Positions 22,731 to 34,039 of a stretch of DNA of 64,000 nucleotides are shown here, piece by piece. Every line of letters begins with the position of its first letter. The first letter of the stretch is position 1. A program made the position numbers and the translations under genes. Origin of the DNA: Thalassia testudinum (lineage: Eukaryota > Streptophyta > Magnoliopsida > Alismatales > Hydrocharitaceae); contig JAZHRO010000039.1 of the NCBI GenBank assembly GCA_037157565.1, positions 43,462,001 through 43,526,000 of the forward strand, read 5' to 3'. The notes beneath the pieces were generated by a model. The model saw nothing but the letters and a program-made list of their open reading frames with translations. It was not told the origin of the DNA and made no database searches.

Positions 22731-23722
22731 TCAGTTCTAATAATCTCTCCTCTCTTGTGCAGGTTCAGGAAGAAAAAGACGCAGCCGTACCACAGCCACT
22801 CCAAGGACAGGTAACTTCCTATTAAACCCTAAAAGTTTAAAAACAAAGAAAAGAAATAGGCATAACCTATCTTTTATACATAGTAATAGCTGCATGTTCT
22901 CAGAACCACTATTCCTGCACACAATTTTAAAGGTAATTAAGGGCTTACACATCATTGCCTGAGCCCTAATTACCCAAACAAGGAGTTAAATGGACCAAGT
23001 AAAGCCAACATAAGGTCAAACATTAGGATTTCAGAGACACACCCCCTAATCAAGAATTGAGGAAATCCAAAAGAGGTGTGCCCAAGCCATTGATTGAAAA
23101 CAATTAATAGGAAAAATCCTAAAACAATTGGCTCTCTCTAAACACTTGAACCCTAAAACACAAGGCCTAAATTCTCAAGGGAACCACTGGGTGAAGCCCC
23201 TAGGGTCAACCAACCTTCAAATTAGGCCACCTTGTTCACAAAAACACTTAAGAGTTCAAGTGAAACCCTAAGCACCTTGATTTTAAAGTAAAAAAGGTAG
23301 ACTTAAGAGGTCAATATCCCCATTCTGGTCTACCTGCAACAGTAGTGACAAGAGAGGTCGGGTGGGGGAAACCCTGTAACCCGTGGGGACGCTCTACCGT
23401 GTAGGGGTCTTCGTGGGACTCACCCTCTCTGGCTGCCCAGGTAACTCTCAGGTGGACGATCTTTCTGATCAAGGGGTCCATCTACCCCGCACCTCTATAG
23501 TCACCCAACACATTTTTTTGGGTGTCTTGATTGGGTCCAGCACATTCTAAACTCCTCTATTCCAACAGTGCATGAATGGTAGGAGATCCTCAAGACCACC
23601 CTTAAGATCTCCTTTAGGAATTCACTCTCGTCAAGGCCAAGCCTCGACGCCCGTGTTTGAACAACCACCCTACCTCCATCATTCTCTCATCTGATTCTGA
23701 AACAAACTCTTCTTCCCCCATC
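22731..23722 (+). other. ATH-1 untranslated leader
   Basis: About 1 kb between the primer site and the first gag ATG holds no convincing reading frame. A leader of this kind usually carries packaging signals; none was identified. Confidence 0.6.
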
Positions 23723-26122
23723 ATGGCTCAGCCTGTTGAGGAAGAAAACAATCTGGAGCACCAGCTCCAGCGACTCAACGACCTCTTCCAAAACTTTGTG
23801 CACCCACCGCAGCGTCCTATGATGCGGGACCATTATAATCCTACTGTGGTGGCCATCGAGCCTCGAGTCAGAATCCCGACTGGAGGACCTGATTCTGAAT
23901 TAAAGCCCAACATGATTCATGCTATACCTAAATTCCATGGGCTTAATTCCGAAGATCTCTTCCAGCACATCAAACAGTTAAAGCATCTGGCCCAAACTTT
24001 TGGGTCAGACGCGCAAAATCGGGATATTCTTCCCATGAAGATGTTCTCCTTTTCTCTTATGGACAAGGCCGCTCATTGGTATCAAACTCAGACCCGGCCG
24101 ATCAACACTTGGGAAGAACTTCAGTCCGAGTTTTTGAAAAAGTTCTTCCCCATTGGTCGGACCAATGCCTTGCGCCATCAGATTACGCACTTCACTCAAC
24201 AAACAGGGGAACCTCTCCATGAGGCATGGGATCGTTTTCAGGATCTCATGAGAAAGTGCCCCCATCACGGAGTTCCTAAATGTGAACAGGTCCAATCTTT
24301 TTACCAGGGACTCCGTGAGGATATCTGTCTTTTCGTCAATGCAACTTGCGGAGGAAATATCATGGGTCAGCATGAGGACACCATGTGGGAGATTCTCGAA
24401 AACATGTGCGAGAACTCCATCAATAATGACTCCATGGGATTATTCGACAGGACGAATACCTGCGCATCGACGAATTTTAGGGGAGCACATGAGATGCAGG
24501 GCCTATCCGCATCAGTCGACCTGGATTTAATGGCCAGTCGATTGGACAAGGTCTCGATTATTGAAAAGAAGGTGGATGAGTTGACTCAGCACCTGCAGCG
24601 AGCCACCTCTGCACATAACCTCTTTGCACAGCCTCCTTCCACAAGGGAAACTGTGCAAAACATTCTCCATCGACCTTCTCCTAGGATGGATCCATCATCC
24701 GAATCTTTGACCGAAGGTCCTTCCGATTCTTTCTACACCAGCCTGGGGAATACCATCCCCTCTTTCTCTGACTCTCTGGAGGTTCCTCAGACCTGCGAGG
24801 ACCTCAACGCCATCCAGAACGACCCGTTCTCCAACACCTATAACCCTGGATGGCGAAACCATCCCAACTTTCAGTGGGCGGGAAATTCCCAAACCCAAAG
24901 ACCACCCTTTCAACCCCGCCCACAACAACCCCCTCGTCCTTACCAGCCGCCTCAGCCTCGGCCCAACCCTACTTATCCATCAGGGCCAAATCAGGATCAA
25001 ATGTCCCTTATCCTTCAGACATTGGCTGACATTCAGAGAACGAATGCGGCTATTCAAAAGCAACACAAGGACGAACTTACAGAGCTCCGAAACCAATTGG
25101 CCCAGTTGGCAAACTCTCGCCAACTAGGTACTCTTCCTTCCCAACCTCTTCCTAATCCAAATAACGTGCCAACCCAGCAGCGCGTTATGAACCCAAACCC
25201 GGGCCATGCCCATATGATTTATCAGGCCCCCTCTATTCCTTCACCCGACGGGATAGAGGCCTCCACTTCTTTTGCAGGTTACCAGCAGCAACCTATCCTA
25301 CCCAATCCCAACCAAAACCAGGCAGGACTTAATTCCGTAACAACCCGTAGTGGTAAGGAAACCCAAGACCCACCTCATCCAAACCACTCCAAGCTTGGTA
25401 GTGATCCCAAGCATAGGACAGTAATCCAGGACGTTCCTACCCCTATCCCAGATCCAAGACCTGGACCTATCCTAGAAGAACCAACCAAGATCCCGTTTCC
25501 CGAGGCCTTGACCAAGGGAAAGAAGACTACCAAACCCGTGGCACCTGAGGAGGACCTGGTCAAGCTCTTTGAGCAGGTCCATATAAACCTCCCCTTGATG
25601 GATGAAATCCATCATGTACCGGCTTACGCACGATTTTTAAAAAATGTGTGTACACCCCAGCGTAAGCCGCGAACCAAGGGTGGGAGCCCAATTATTTTGT
25701 CAGAGCAAGCCAGCTCTGTAATTCTCAATAGACTCCCACCCAAGGATAAAGATCCTGGCACTCCCCTGATTTCCTGCAAGATAGGTGATACCCAATTTGA
25801 TAGAGCTTTGCTAGACTTGGGTGCATCCATAAATCTGATACCCACATCCTTACTTGACCATCTAGAAGAATCTGAGCTAAAACCAACCGAGGTGACATTA
25901 CAATTAGCAGATCGATCTATAAAGTCACCAAAAGGGATTCTCAAGGATGTTATTATAAGAGTGCGGGATTTCTATTTCCTTGTGGACTTCATAGTCTTGG
26001 ATATGGACGCACCTGAGAACCCTAGGGATACACCAATCATTTTAGGGAGACCTTTCTTGGCTACTGCTAGAGCCAACATTAGCTGTGAGGAGGGCCAAAT
26101 AGAGCTCAAATTTGGGGATTAA
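23723..26122 (+). CDS. ATH-1 Gag-protease polyprotein (799 aa, intact)
   Basis: The first ATG in the frame, at 23723 (MAQPVEEENN), was chosen as start; the open frame upstream has only a TTG. Residues of about 75-220 match the Retrotrans_gag capsid domain, with AAHWYQT, FLKKFFPIGRTNALR and W-x-RFQDLMRKCPHH. A Pro/Gln-rich middle (about 370-540) follows. No CCHC zinc knuckle was found. The aspartic protease domain occupies about the last 120 residues, with the active site LLDLGASINLIPTS and the ILGRPFL motif. The frame is uninterrupted. It stops with TAA at 26120-26122, and the next open segment is in the same frame. Confidence 0.88.
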   Translation: MAQPVEEENNLEHQLQRLNDLFQNFVHPPQRPMMRDHYNPTVVAIEPRVRIPTGGPDSELKPNMIHAIPKFHGLNSEDLFQHIKQLKHLAQTFGSDAQNRDILPMKMFSFSLMDKAAHWYQTQTRPINTWEELQSEFLKKFFPIGRTNALRHQITHFTQQTGEPLHEAWDRFQDLMRKCPHHGVPKCEQVQSFYQGLREDICLFVNATCGGNIMGQHEDTMWEILENMCENSINNDSMGLFDRTNTCASTNFRGAHEMQGLSASVDLDLMASRLDKVSIIEKKVDELTQHLQRATSAHNLFAQPPSTRETVQNILHRPSPRMDPSSESLTEGPSDSFYTSLGNTIPSFSDSLEVPQTCEDLNAIQNDPFSNTYNPGWRNHPNFQWAGNSQTQRPPFQPRPQQPPRPYQPPQPRPNPTYPSGPNQDQMSLILQTLADIQRTNAAIQKQHKDELTELRNQLAQLANSRQLGTLPSQPLPNPNNVPTQQRVMNPNPGHAHMIYQAPSIPSPDGIEASTSFAGYQQQPILPNPNQNQAGLNSVTTRSGKETQDPPHPNHSKLGSDPKHRTVIQDVPTPIPDPRPGPILEEPTKIPFPEALTKGKKTTKPVAPEEDLVKLFEQVHINLPLMDEIHHVPAYARFLKNVCTPQRKPRTKGGSPIILSEQASSVILNRLPPKDKDPGTPLISCKIGDTQFDRALLDLGASINLIPTSLLDHLEESELKPTEVTLQLADRSIKSPKGILKDVIIRVRDFYFLVDFIVLDMDAPENPRDTPIILGRPFLATARANISCEEGQIELKFGD

Positions 26123-29100
26123 ACATTTAAAATGGATATATTTAAGGCCCAACAACAAATTAATTGCGGTGTTATCGAACAGATTTGTGACATTAGGGCT
26201 TTAGTTGATGAAACACACTTCCAGAATGACCTGATTATGCCTCATCAACCACAGAAAGATCTTGACCCGCAAACAGAGGAGTCGAATCAAGATATAAACA
26301 ACCTAGTAACTCCTACCCTTGAACCTCACGTCTACTCTGAACCACCCGCTGCTGCTGATAACCCTATCCTCGAATTGAAGCCTCTTCCTGCTCACTTGAA
26401 ATACATCTTTTTGGGTTCTAATCAGACCCTCCCTGTGGTTATCAATTCCAACCTCAATCCCGAATTGGAATCCCATCGAATTACTGTCCTCTAGCAACAT
26501 CGCAGAGCCATCGGGTGGACTCTCGATGATTTGACTGGAATAAGACCCTCTTATTGTACTCATCATATCTATTCAGAAGAGGGCGCACGACCTTCTCGTG
26601 AAATGCAAAGGCGTTTGAACCCTAATTGCAGGAGGTCGTGAAGAAGGAGATCATCAAGTAGTTAGATGCCGGAATCATCTACCCGATCTCCGATAGTCGT
26701 TGGGTGAGCCCAATTCAGGTTGTGCCTAAAAAGGTAGGACTCACCACCATAACGACTGAGACCGAAGAAATCATTCCTACTCGATTAGCCAACGCATGGA
26801 GAGTCTGTATAGATTACCGCTGACTCAATTCCTCTACAAAGAAGGATCATTTCCCACTACCTTTCATTGATCAAATTCTCGAGAAACTAGCGGGAAATAG
26901 GTTCTTCTGCTTTCTTGACGGGTACTCCGGTTATAACCAGGTGGCAATCCATCCAGAGGACCAAGAAAAGACCACGTTCACCTGCCCCTTCAGAACATAC
27001 GCTTTCCGAAGGATGCCTTTCGGTCTTTGCAATGCACCCGCTACCTTTCAGCGGTGCATGCTTGCCATATTCTCAGACATGGTAGGTGATTTTCTGGAAG
27101 TCTTCATGGATGACTTTTCAGTTTTTGGAGAATCTTTTGACGATTGCCTCCAACACTTGGTCCAAATACTCAAGCGGTGCATCGAGGTAAATTTGGTTCT
27201 TTCCTAGGAAAAGAGCCATTTCATGGTGCCTGAGGGAATTGTCCTGGGACACTTAATTTCAGAAAAATGCATCCAAGTGAATCGAGCTAAGGTTGATCTA
27301 ATATCTTGCCTTCCTATGCCTAGCTCGATCAGGGACATCCGTTCTTTTTTGGGGCACGTCGATTTTTACCGTCGTTTCATTCCGGATTTCTCGAAAATCG
27401 TGCGCCCCTTGATTTCTCTTCTTTCTAAGGATGTACCCTTTGAAATCTCCACGGAATGCACACTAGCCTTTGAAAACCTGCATGACCGAGTCACCCAGGC
27501 ACCTATCCTACAATCCCCTGATTGGTCTCAACCCTTTGAGATCATGTGCGATGCATCTGATTTCGCTGTAGGAGCGGTCCTGGGTCAGAAAGCTGACGGG
27601 AGACCTGTGGTCATCTGTTACGCTAGCAAGACACTTGACGAGGCTCAGCGTAACTATACAGTTACGGAGAAAGAGCTGCTAGCCGTAGTATTTGCCCGTG
27701 AAAAGTTCCGATCGTATCTTCTAGGTTCCAATGTCATCATTTACTCGGATCACACAGCTGTAAGGCATCTCCTTGCCAAGAAGGACGTGAAGCCCCGACT
27801 AATTCGTTGGATCTTGTTGTTGCAAGAATTCGATCTTGAGATTCGCGACAAGGCGAGAAGGCAGAATGTGGTAGCTAACTATCTGTCCCGTCTTCCTTAT
27901 GAGATTATCAACCCTTCCGGACCCATCACAGAACATTTTCCTGATGAGCACCTGCTTACTGTCAGTACTAGACTTCCATGGTTTGCTGATATAGTAAACT
28001 ACTTGGCATCTCATCAGACCCCGTCTAATTGGCCGAAGACCAAGAAAGACAAGTTGCGTTCTGATGCCAAGTACTACATGTGGGAAGACCCGTACCTTTT
28101 CCGCATAGGTGCTGATCAAATCATTCGGAGATGTGTCCCGGAAGAGGAATTCAACAATATCCTCTCTTTCTGCCATGACCAGGCATGCGGTGGCCATTTC
28201 TCTAGACATAAAACCGCATCAAAAGTCCTCCAGTGTGGCTTCTACTGGCCTACACTTTTCAAAGACGCATACAGTCATTGCAAGGCATGCAGTCATTGCC
28301 AGACTTTGGCCAGCATAAGCCGTCGCGACATGATGCCTTTGCAGCCGATTCTCGTATGCGAAATCTTTGATGTTTGGGGGATTGATTTTATGGGCCCCTT
28401 TACTATTTCGGATGGTTTCGAATACATTCTGCTTGCTGTGGACTACGTGTCCAAGTGGATTGAAGCCATACTGACCCGAACTTCTGATCACAAAATCGTT
28501 CTCAAATTCATTCATCAAAACATTTTCTCAAGGTTCGGGATTCCCCATGCGATAATCTCTGATGGGGGGACCCATTTTACGAACGCTCAGTTTAGGTCAC
28601 TAATGACCAAATACGGGGTGTCTCACCGAATCTCTACTCCTTACCACCCCCAAACTAATGGTCTAGCTGAGCTGTCAAATCGGGAGATCAAGAAGATCCT
28701 GCAGGTCACTGTTCGACCTGACAGGAAGGACTGGTCGTCCCGACTTCCGGAAGCATTGTGGGCCTATAGGACCGCCCACAAAACCCAATTAGGCATGTCT
28801 CCCTTTAGACTGGTGTACGGAAAGGCGTGTCACCTTCCCGTAGAACTGGAGCATAAAGCCTATTGGGCAGTACGGAACTGTAATCTAGATCTTTCAAAAG
28901 CTGGAACCCACAGAAAACTCCAAATCAGCGAGATCGATGAATTACGCCTAGACGCGCATGAGAACTCGCGAATCTACAAGGAATGGGTTAAAACCTTCCA
29001 TGACGAGCACATCTCGAGAAAGATCTTTCATCTTGGTCAAAAGGTTATACTCTTTGATGTCCGACTTAAACTTTTCCCGGGAAAGCTGCGATCCAAGTGG

Positions 29101-29268
29101 GTCGGACCATATTTAGTCCGACAGGTTTTTGGTAATGGAGCTATCGAAATCAGTCCGCTCAGCCACGATTCCGAACCTTTCATCGTGAACGGTCAGAGAC
29201 TCAAGCCGTTCATTGATGTGACTTCTACTGATTTGGCTGAATCATCTCTTATCCTCAATTCCCTTTGA
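26123..29268 (+). pseudogene. ATH-1 pol: reverse transcriptase, RNase H, integrase (broken in the N-terminal half)
   Basis: The linker 26132-26494 ends in a stop. A one-base frameshift lies near 26627, and in-frame stops follow at 26659, 26821 and 27205 in the RT domain. RT motifs are visible: VSPIQVVPKK, WRVCIDYR, FLDGYSGYNQ, RMPFGLCNAPATFQRCM and FMDDFSVFG. From 27223 to 29268 the frame is open (681 codons): RNase H ([27 protein letters not shown]), the integrase His/Cys finger ([20 protein letters not shown]), and the DDE core ([27 protein letters not shown]). No chromodomain follows. Mobility would need proteins supplied from elsewhere. Confidence 0.88.
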
Positions 29269-30803
29269 GCTCATTGCGCCCAGCCGATGGCATAAAATTC
29301 AGCGCTTAACGGGAGGCAGCCCGTCATTTTCTGAAAATCTAAAACCCTTTTCACACTTTTATGCACTTAAAGTTCACCCTTATAGACAGCCGACCCCACC
29401 TCAGATGTTTGCATCTGGGATTAGAAATCGTCCACAGAATTCATCCCGACCCATTCACTCATTAAAACATCTGTCTTAAGGAATGAACTAAGTAAATAAA
29501 AATCCCCTAAAACACAATGAGGACATTGCAAACCTTAGGCATGGGAGGGTATAAAAGTGCAAAACTTGTAAAAAAGGTTTTAAAATAAAAAACTCACATA
29601 TGCCAAAAACACCATAAAAATTTAAAAAAAAAATTCAAAAAAAGAATAAGAGGAGAAAGGAAATTTTGTGGGAAAGAAATAAAATGAAAAGGAGCAAAAA
29701 AATGAAAGAAAAGAGTGATAGCCCTTAGTAAGAAATTAAGCAATTCACCTAAGTTCTACACCTTATTCAAGAAAGGAAATGAAAGTGCATGGTGAGATTA
29801 GTAAGAACGCAAACTTTAGGCATTCTTGGATAGACTCTTAGTACCCATTAAGATCAAGACGATCCTCAAGAGGTTGAGGAAAATGAAAAGCTTAAGTATT
29901 AGGTCCAAAGCTTATGGAGTATTTGACCTCATTAACTAACGTATGGTTTACAGGGCTCAGTAACCTAAGCACCCCAATCTCACACACAGCCTGGTTCAGT
30001 AAGCGTAAAAATCAAAATCACGTAGAAGCGTCACAAAATTCTGAAAAATACACCTAGAATAGGAGAGGCCGATCAACACAAGTTGATTTGGACGAGTTCC
30101 CAGCGCGGAGAGGTGGGAAATCCCCTCGAAGATGCGTAAAAAATATCTCCTCGGTGCTTATCTCTTAGGATATTTACATATCCTACTAGTGGCATGTAAG
30201 TACTCTGCTGGTTCAGATTCCATGGATGGCATTATCACGATATGTCAATTGCCAGGGTCTGGATTCAGCCACGGAACACCATGGATGGGATTATCTCAAA
30301 ATCTCAATAGCCAGGGTTCCGGGGGTTGCCATGGGCGGTGCTATCTCGAAGCATCGATTGCCAAGAACCTTTGAGGATTGATGATGGGAGCAAGGAATCT
30401 GATACAGACCGTGTTGAAAAGCCAATCCTAAGCTAGAAATAAAAGAAAAAGAGAAAAACTCTCCAAACAGAAAAACTTTCTATCCCTCTCTCTTACAAAA
30501 ATGCACTGCGAACTGAACCAGGGCTACAATCATTTTAAGCATGGGTGCTTTAACGACAAAGTCCAATAGACCTTAGGTTAGTTCTTGTGGGCCTTAAAAT
30601 CCTTTGCCAAAGACTGAGGCTGGACAGATCTGGATCTTGATTGGTACTAGAGTACCTTTTAAGCCTATGGTCAGCATTCTAACCTAATCTAAGTTCAAAT
30701 GAAGAAGCACTTATCTGAAGTTGTTAAAAACATCATGGTCTAGAACAAAGGTTAAAACCTTAGGTTTTTGCTAAGGGACTAGCAAAAGCTACGCATGGGG
30801 GTA
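29269..30803 (+). other. ATH-1 3' non-coding region
   Basis: The region between pol and the 3' LTR is 1.5 kb and A-rich, with no env-like frame. GGGAGGCAGCCCG at 29311-29323 can pair with itself. Just before the 3' LTR stands a short G-rich run (CATGGGGGTA, 30794-30803) in the place of the polypurine tract; it is a weak match. Confidence 0.6.
30220..30370 (+). repeat. Three imperfect 50-59-bp direct repeats in the ATH-1 3' region
   Basis: CCATGGATGG (third copy CCATGGGCGG) starts at 30220, 30279 and 30329. Each unit continues with ATTATCTCGA-like sequence and an AATTGCCAGGG core. Confidence 0.75.
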
Positions 30804-33519
30804 TGATGAGAACCTCGTCATAAACCCTAAATTAGTACCATCTAACCCATATTTACAAGAAAAAGCTCCTACATAACTATAGAAAGGCTTGACTCAAAGA
30901 AATTCTGAGTTTGTGAAGAAAACAGAAACTAAGGGGTAAAAATGCAATTTCACCAACTCAATCTGAAAACAGGATAACTCAGGATCCAAACATAGGTCAA
31001 ACCAACCAAATAAGAAGAAAAGTGGGATGAATTGACCCAATAAGAGCCACAACAACTCCAAGGAATTAAATGACATCCTGTAACCCTAAGAACAAACCCA
31101 ATTCAATTCACGAGGTTCGAGGCAAAGAAAAAAATTGACTAAACCCTCTAAAATTCATAGAAAATAATCTCTAGGGTTTAGAACCTTCAATTTGGCCTTA
31201 GGAACCCATTTTGACCAACAGTGAGAACCATGCCCCATTAATAACTTAATTTGGGTTTTTACGTAAATTGACCGATCAAAAAAGGTCTGATCTAGAAATA
31301 AAATTCACCATCAGAATCCTTAGGTCCTAGTTAGTCATGTATAAAAACCTGAACCTAAGAAGAGACCTTCTTGACCAACTTTACATTTTGGTCCTCATCT
31401 ATTACTTTTTGGCCCTCAACTTTTGAAATCCTCAAATTTTGGCCCCTAATTCTTCTTTGCTCTTTACATTTGGGTCCTCCCTGCAAAACCCTGAGCAACG
31501 CCATGCTCCGGCGACTTTGCGCGAAGCATGGCGCCGCGCAGGGTGAGGGAGGCCCTCTGCCAAAACAACCGAGGGTTTCCTGCGACGTCTACTGTCGCAG
31601 GGACACCTCCATGGTCTCTGCGGCTGCCCATACCTCCCGTGCGAACGCACGGAAGGTATGGGTCTCCATCTCCGGCGTCCTCCGGCGAGGGAGGCACGTC
31701 ACCTCCCTCCGCCCTCCTCTCTGATTTCACCTCTATAAAAGCCGCCTCCCTCTGCCGCACTCAGTAGCTCGGATCTGACGGAGAAACACCCCCCTCCTTC
31801 CTCTCTTCCCACTCCGGTAGAAGCCCTCCAGCTCCGGCGGTTCTTCCTCCTCTTCGTTGCTCTGCCGCATTACCAGCAGCAGAGCCGCCTTCGCCTGCTC
31901 TTCTCGCACCGCGCCGTACCCAGCGTGCACTCTCCCGCTCTCTCCTCGCCGCCGCCCCCTCTCTCTGGGCATCTTCTTCTCTGGCGACAGTCGATACGAC
32001 TGTCGCCCTGCTCCGTTCCCCTCTCGTCCCTCCAAGTAGGTACAGTTCTTTCCTTTCCTCCCCTCTTTCTTTTCCCTACTTCAATTTGCTCAACCACCCG
32101 TCGACCGCACCTAGTCACCCTCACCTTCTCCATCTCCAGCCAACCTCCAGCGACTCGCTCCCATCATTCCACCACCCCACACGACTCGCCGACCGACCCA
32201 AAACCTCCGCCTCTTCACGCTGAACCACTTCCACCCCTTCACTCCCTGTCGTTCACTGCTTAAAGACCCCCCGAACAAACCCATTCCCCCAGCCACAGTC
32301 TGACCTAGGGCAGCCCTTGCACGCCGCCCCACGCCTCGCCACCACCTGCACGAGCTTCGCCGCACTCTGGCGAAGCTCCCTGCACCTTCTGACTAGGCCG
32401 AGAGGCCATATTGCTGTGAACAGGTCACCCGCCCTCTGCCACCATTACTGAGAAGGTGGAGCTTCTTCCGCCTGCAGCTGCAGCCTCACTTCGCCTAAGT
32501 CTGACTAGCCAGGACGCGCAGTTCGACCTCACGCACCTGCCCAGGCCTGCAACTGGGGTGAGAGCCCCGTGCACAGCCACGATTGCCTGCAGCTTTCTCA
32601 GCTGCAGGCGCCCAATTGGGGTGGGACATTTAGTCTCACCTCGGAAGACTCTGAAGCAGCGCACCCGCATAAATGCAAAAAGTGCTATAAGCTTATCGCC
32701 TCAGCACACGAGGTGAGGTCCCTCTCACTCGCTCACCTGGCCTCGTCCGCGACCACCCCCGGCGACCTGGCCCGACCCATTTACCCGACCTGCACTCCTC
32801 GCCCACCACCGCACGCCAGTGGGCCTGGACCTGGGCGTGACTCGTACCCGAATATCCGGCAGCTCTGGGAGAGCTATCCTACGAGTGAATTCTGAGAGAG
32901 AGACGCAGGGGAGGGTAGAGTAGGTTCTTGCCCTGACCCAACTGTGAGTGTGCAGGCACAGAAGAAGAAGAAGAGAAGGCAGACCGCAGAGGAAGAAGAA
33001 AGAAGAGAAAGAAGGAAGGAGCAGCCAGAGCCGTGGCTGCTTGAAGCAAAGCAGAAGAAAGGCAAAGAAGAAGAAGAAGGAGGACGCACTGTAGCAGAGG
33101 CTACTTAAGTCGTCTGATTGAAAAATCAGACGACGCCCAGAAGAACAGAAGGAAGAAGACAAAGAAGAGACAAGCAGAACACGAGGAGAAAGAGAAGAAG
33201 AAGCTTGGAAGAAAAAGAAAGAAGAAATAAGAAGAAGGAAGAAGACTGAAGAACCAAAGAGAAGAGAAGAGAAGAAGACAAAGACAAGAGAAAGAAGAGA
33301 AGAAGAAAAAGCCAACAAGACAAATCCCTCTCTCTCTCTTTCTTTCATTTTTGTAATAGAAACTTTGTACTTCTAGAATACAGCTTGCTCCCTGAGTTCG
33401 ACCTCGGGAAAACTTTTATTTTCCGAGTAACAAATTGTATTAAACTGGTAACCGCTCCTCTATACTATACTACGATGAAATATTAGAAATATTAGAACTA
33501 TAGAAGAGAGTAGCAGCCA
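30804..33519 (+). repeat. ATH-1 3' LTR
   Basis: It has the same limits as the 5' LTR: start TGATGAGAACC, end TAGCAGCCA. Eight substitutions occur in the first 161 bp relative to the 5' LTR, but only about one in the 300 bp around the hairpin pair. The TATA box is at 31734-31740. Confidence 0.92.
33091..33134 (+). promoter_or_regulatory. Hairpin pair in the ATH-1 3' LTR
   Basis: This is the second copy of the GTAGC-AGAG-GCTAC and GTCGTCTGATT-GAAA hairpins, identical to the 5' LTR copy. Confidence 0.8.
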
Positions 33520-33524
33520 AACAT

Positions 33525-33623
33525 CTTCTTATTATCATGAAATGCCCACTCCAGAAACGAAATCACTCCACTCTTGTATCCATGCTAATTCGGATTCCTC
33601 ATACTGATCCATGACTTATCCAT
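33525..33623 (-). pseudogene. CACTA-2 TNP2-type transposase, N-terminal part with start codon
   Basis: An ATG on the minus strand at 33623-33621 opens MDKSWISMRNPN, the typical beginning of TNP2 proteins. After about 33 codons ATH-1 is inserted at 33524/20012. When one copy of the near-identical 5-bp duplication is removed, the frame continues into ILCPC of the Transpos_assoc motif, with one stop just after the junction. Confidence 0.82.
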
Positions 33624-33651
33624 GATAATTAACCTAAATGTGAAAAACAAC

Positions 33652-33745
33652 CACTCATAAGTTGAACTCGAATACGGTAAAAATGTGTATTTTAAGATCA
33701 CTCATAAGTTAGACTCGAATAAGGAAGAAATGTGTACTTTAAGAA
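33652..33745 (-). repeat. Two 47-bp direct repeats upstream of the CACTA-2 transposase start
   Basis: CACTCATAAGTT opens both units, at 33652 and 33699. The units differ at a few positions. They lie between the foldback and the ATG, so probably in the untranslated leader. Confidence 0.75.
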
Positions 33746-33771
33746 GATTTTCACTTGATAGCCTATCTTTG

Positions 33772-34031
33772 AAGATTTGATCACAACATTACTTCTTACA
33801 TGCAACTAGTGTTTAGAGAAATTTCGGCAGTATTTCCCCGCACTTCTTCAGTATACCCCTTAAGACTAACCTTAACTACATCCCCAATAGTCCCCACTAA
33901 AGGGCGCTTCAGGAACTAAGCTAAGATTAGTTGGTATACCGAAAAAAAGAGAGAAAATGCGACCGAAATTTCTCCAAACACTAGCTACTTGCAAGAAGTA
34001 ACCCTAAGTTGTGATCAAATCTTCAAGGACC
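33772..34031 (-). repeat. Conserved foldback upstream of the CACTA-2 transposase
   Basis: Two inverted arms of about 100-110 nt (about 33772-33882 and 33928-34031) pair along GAAGATTTGATCACAAC, AACACTAG, GAAATTTC and GGTATACC blocks, leaving a loop of about 45 nt. The whole 260-bp unit is collinear with 7727-7985 of CACTA-1 on the opposite strand, including the extra block beside the first arm. It lies about 150 bp before the TNP2 start codon. What it does is unknown. Confidence 0.8.
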
Positions 34032-34039
34032 CCTCTTTG

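Larger units (their letters stand above)
20013..33519 (+). mobile_element. ATH-1, Athila-like Ty3/gypsy LTR retrotransposon inserted in CACTA-2
   Basis: It spans 13.5 kb with two long LTRs (2701 and 2716 bp), an aspartate-tRNA primer site, gag-protease, and reverse transcriptase-RNase H-integrase. The protease DLGAS active site, the RT peptides FMDDFSVFG and RMPFGLCNAPATFQRCM, the lack of a chromodomain and the TGGCGCCGTTGC primer site place it in the Athila lineage. AACGT (20008-20012) and AACAT (33520-33524) flank it, a 5-bp duplication with one change. LTR divergence is about 5-7 percent over most stretches compared by eye. No env-like ORF was seen before the 3' LTR. Pol is broken. Confidence 0.92.

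Noticed and set aside
29269..30803. An env-like gene between pol and the 3' LTR of ATH-1, as in some Athila elements
   Set aside because: The longest frames are short, overlap the 50-59-bp repeats, and show neither a signal peptide nor transmembrane segments.
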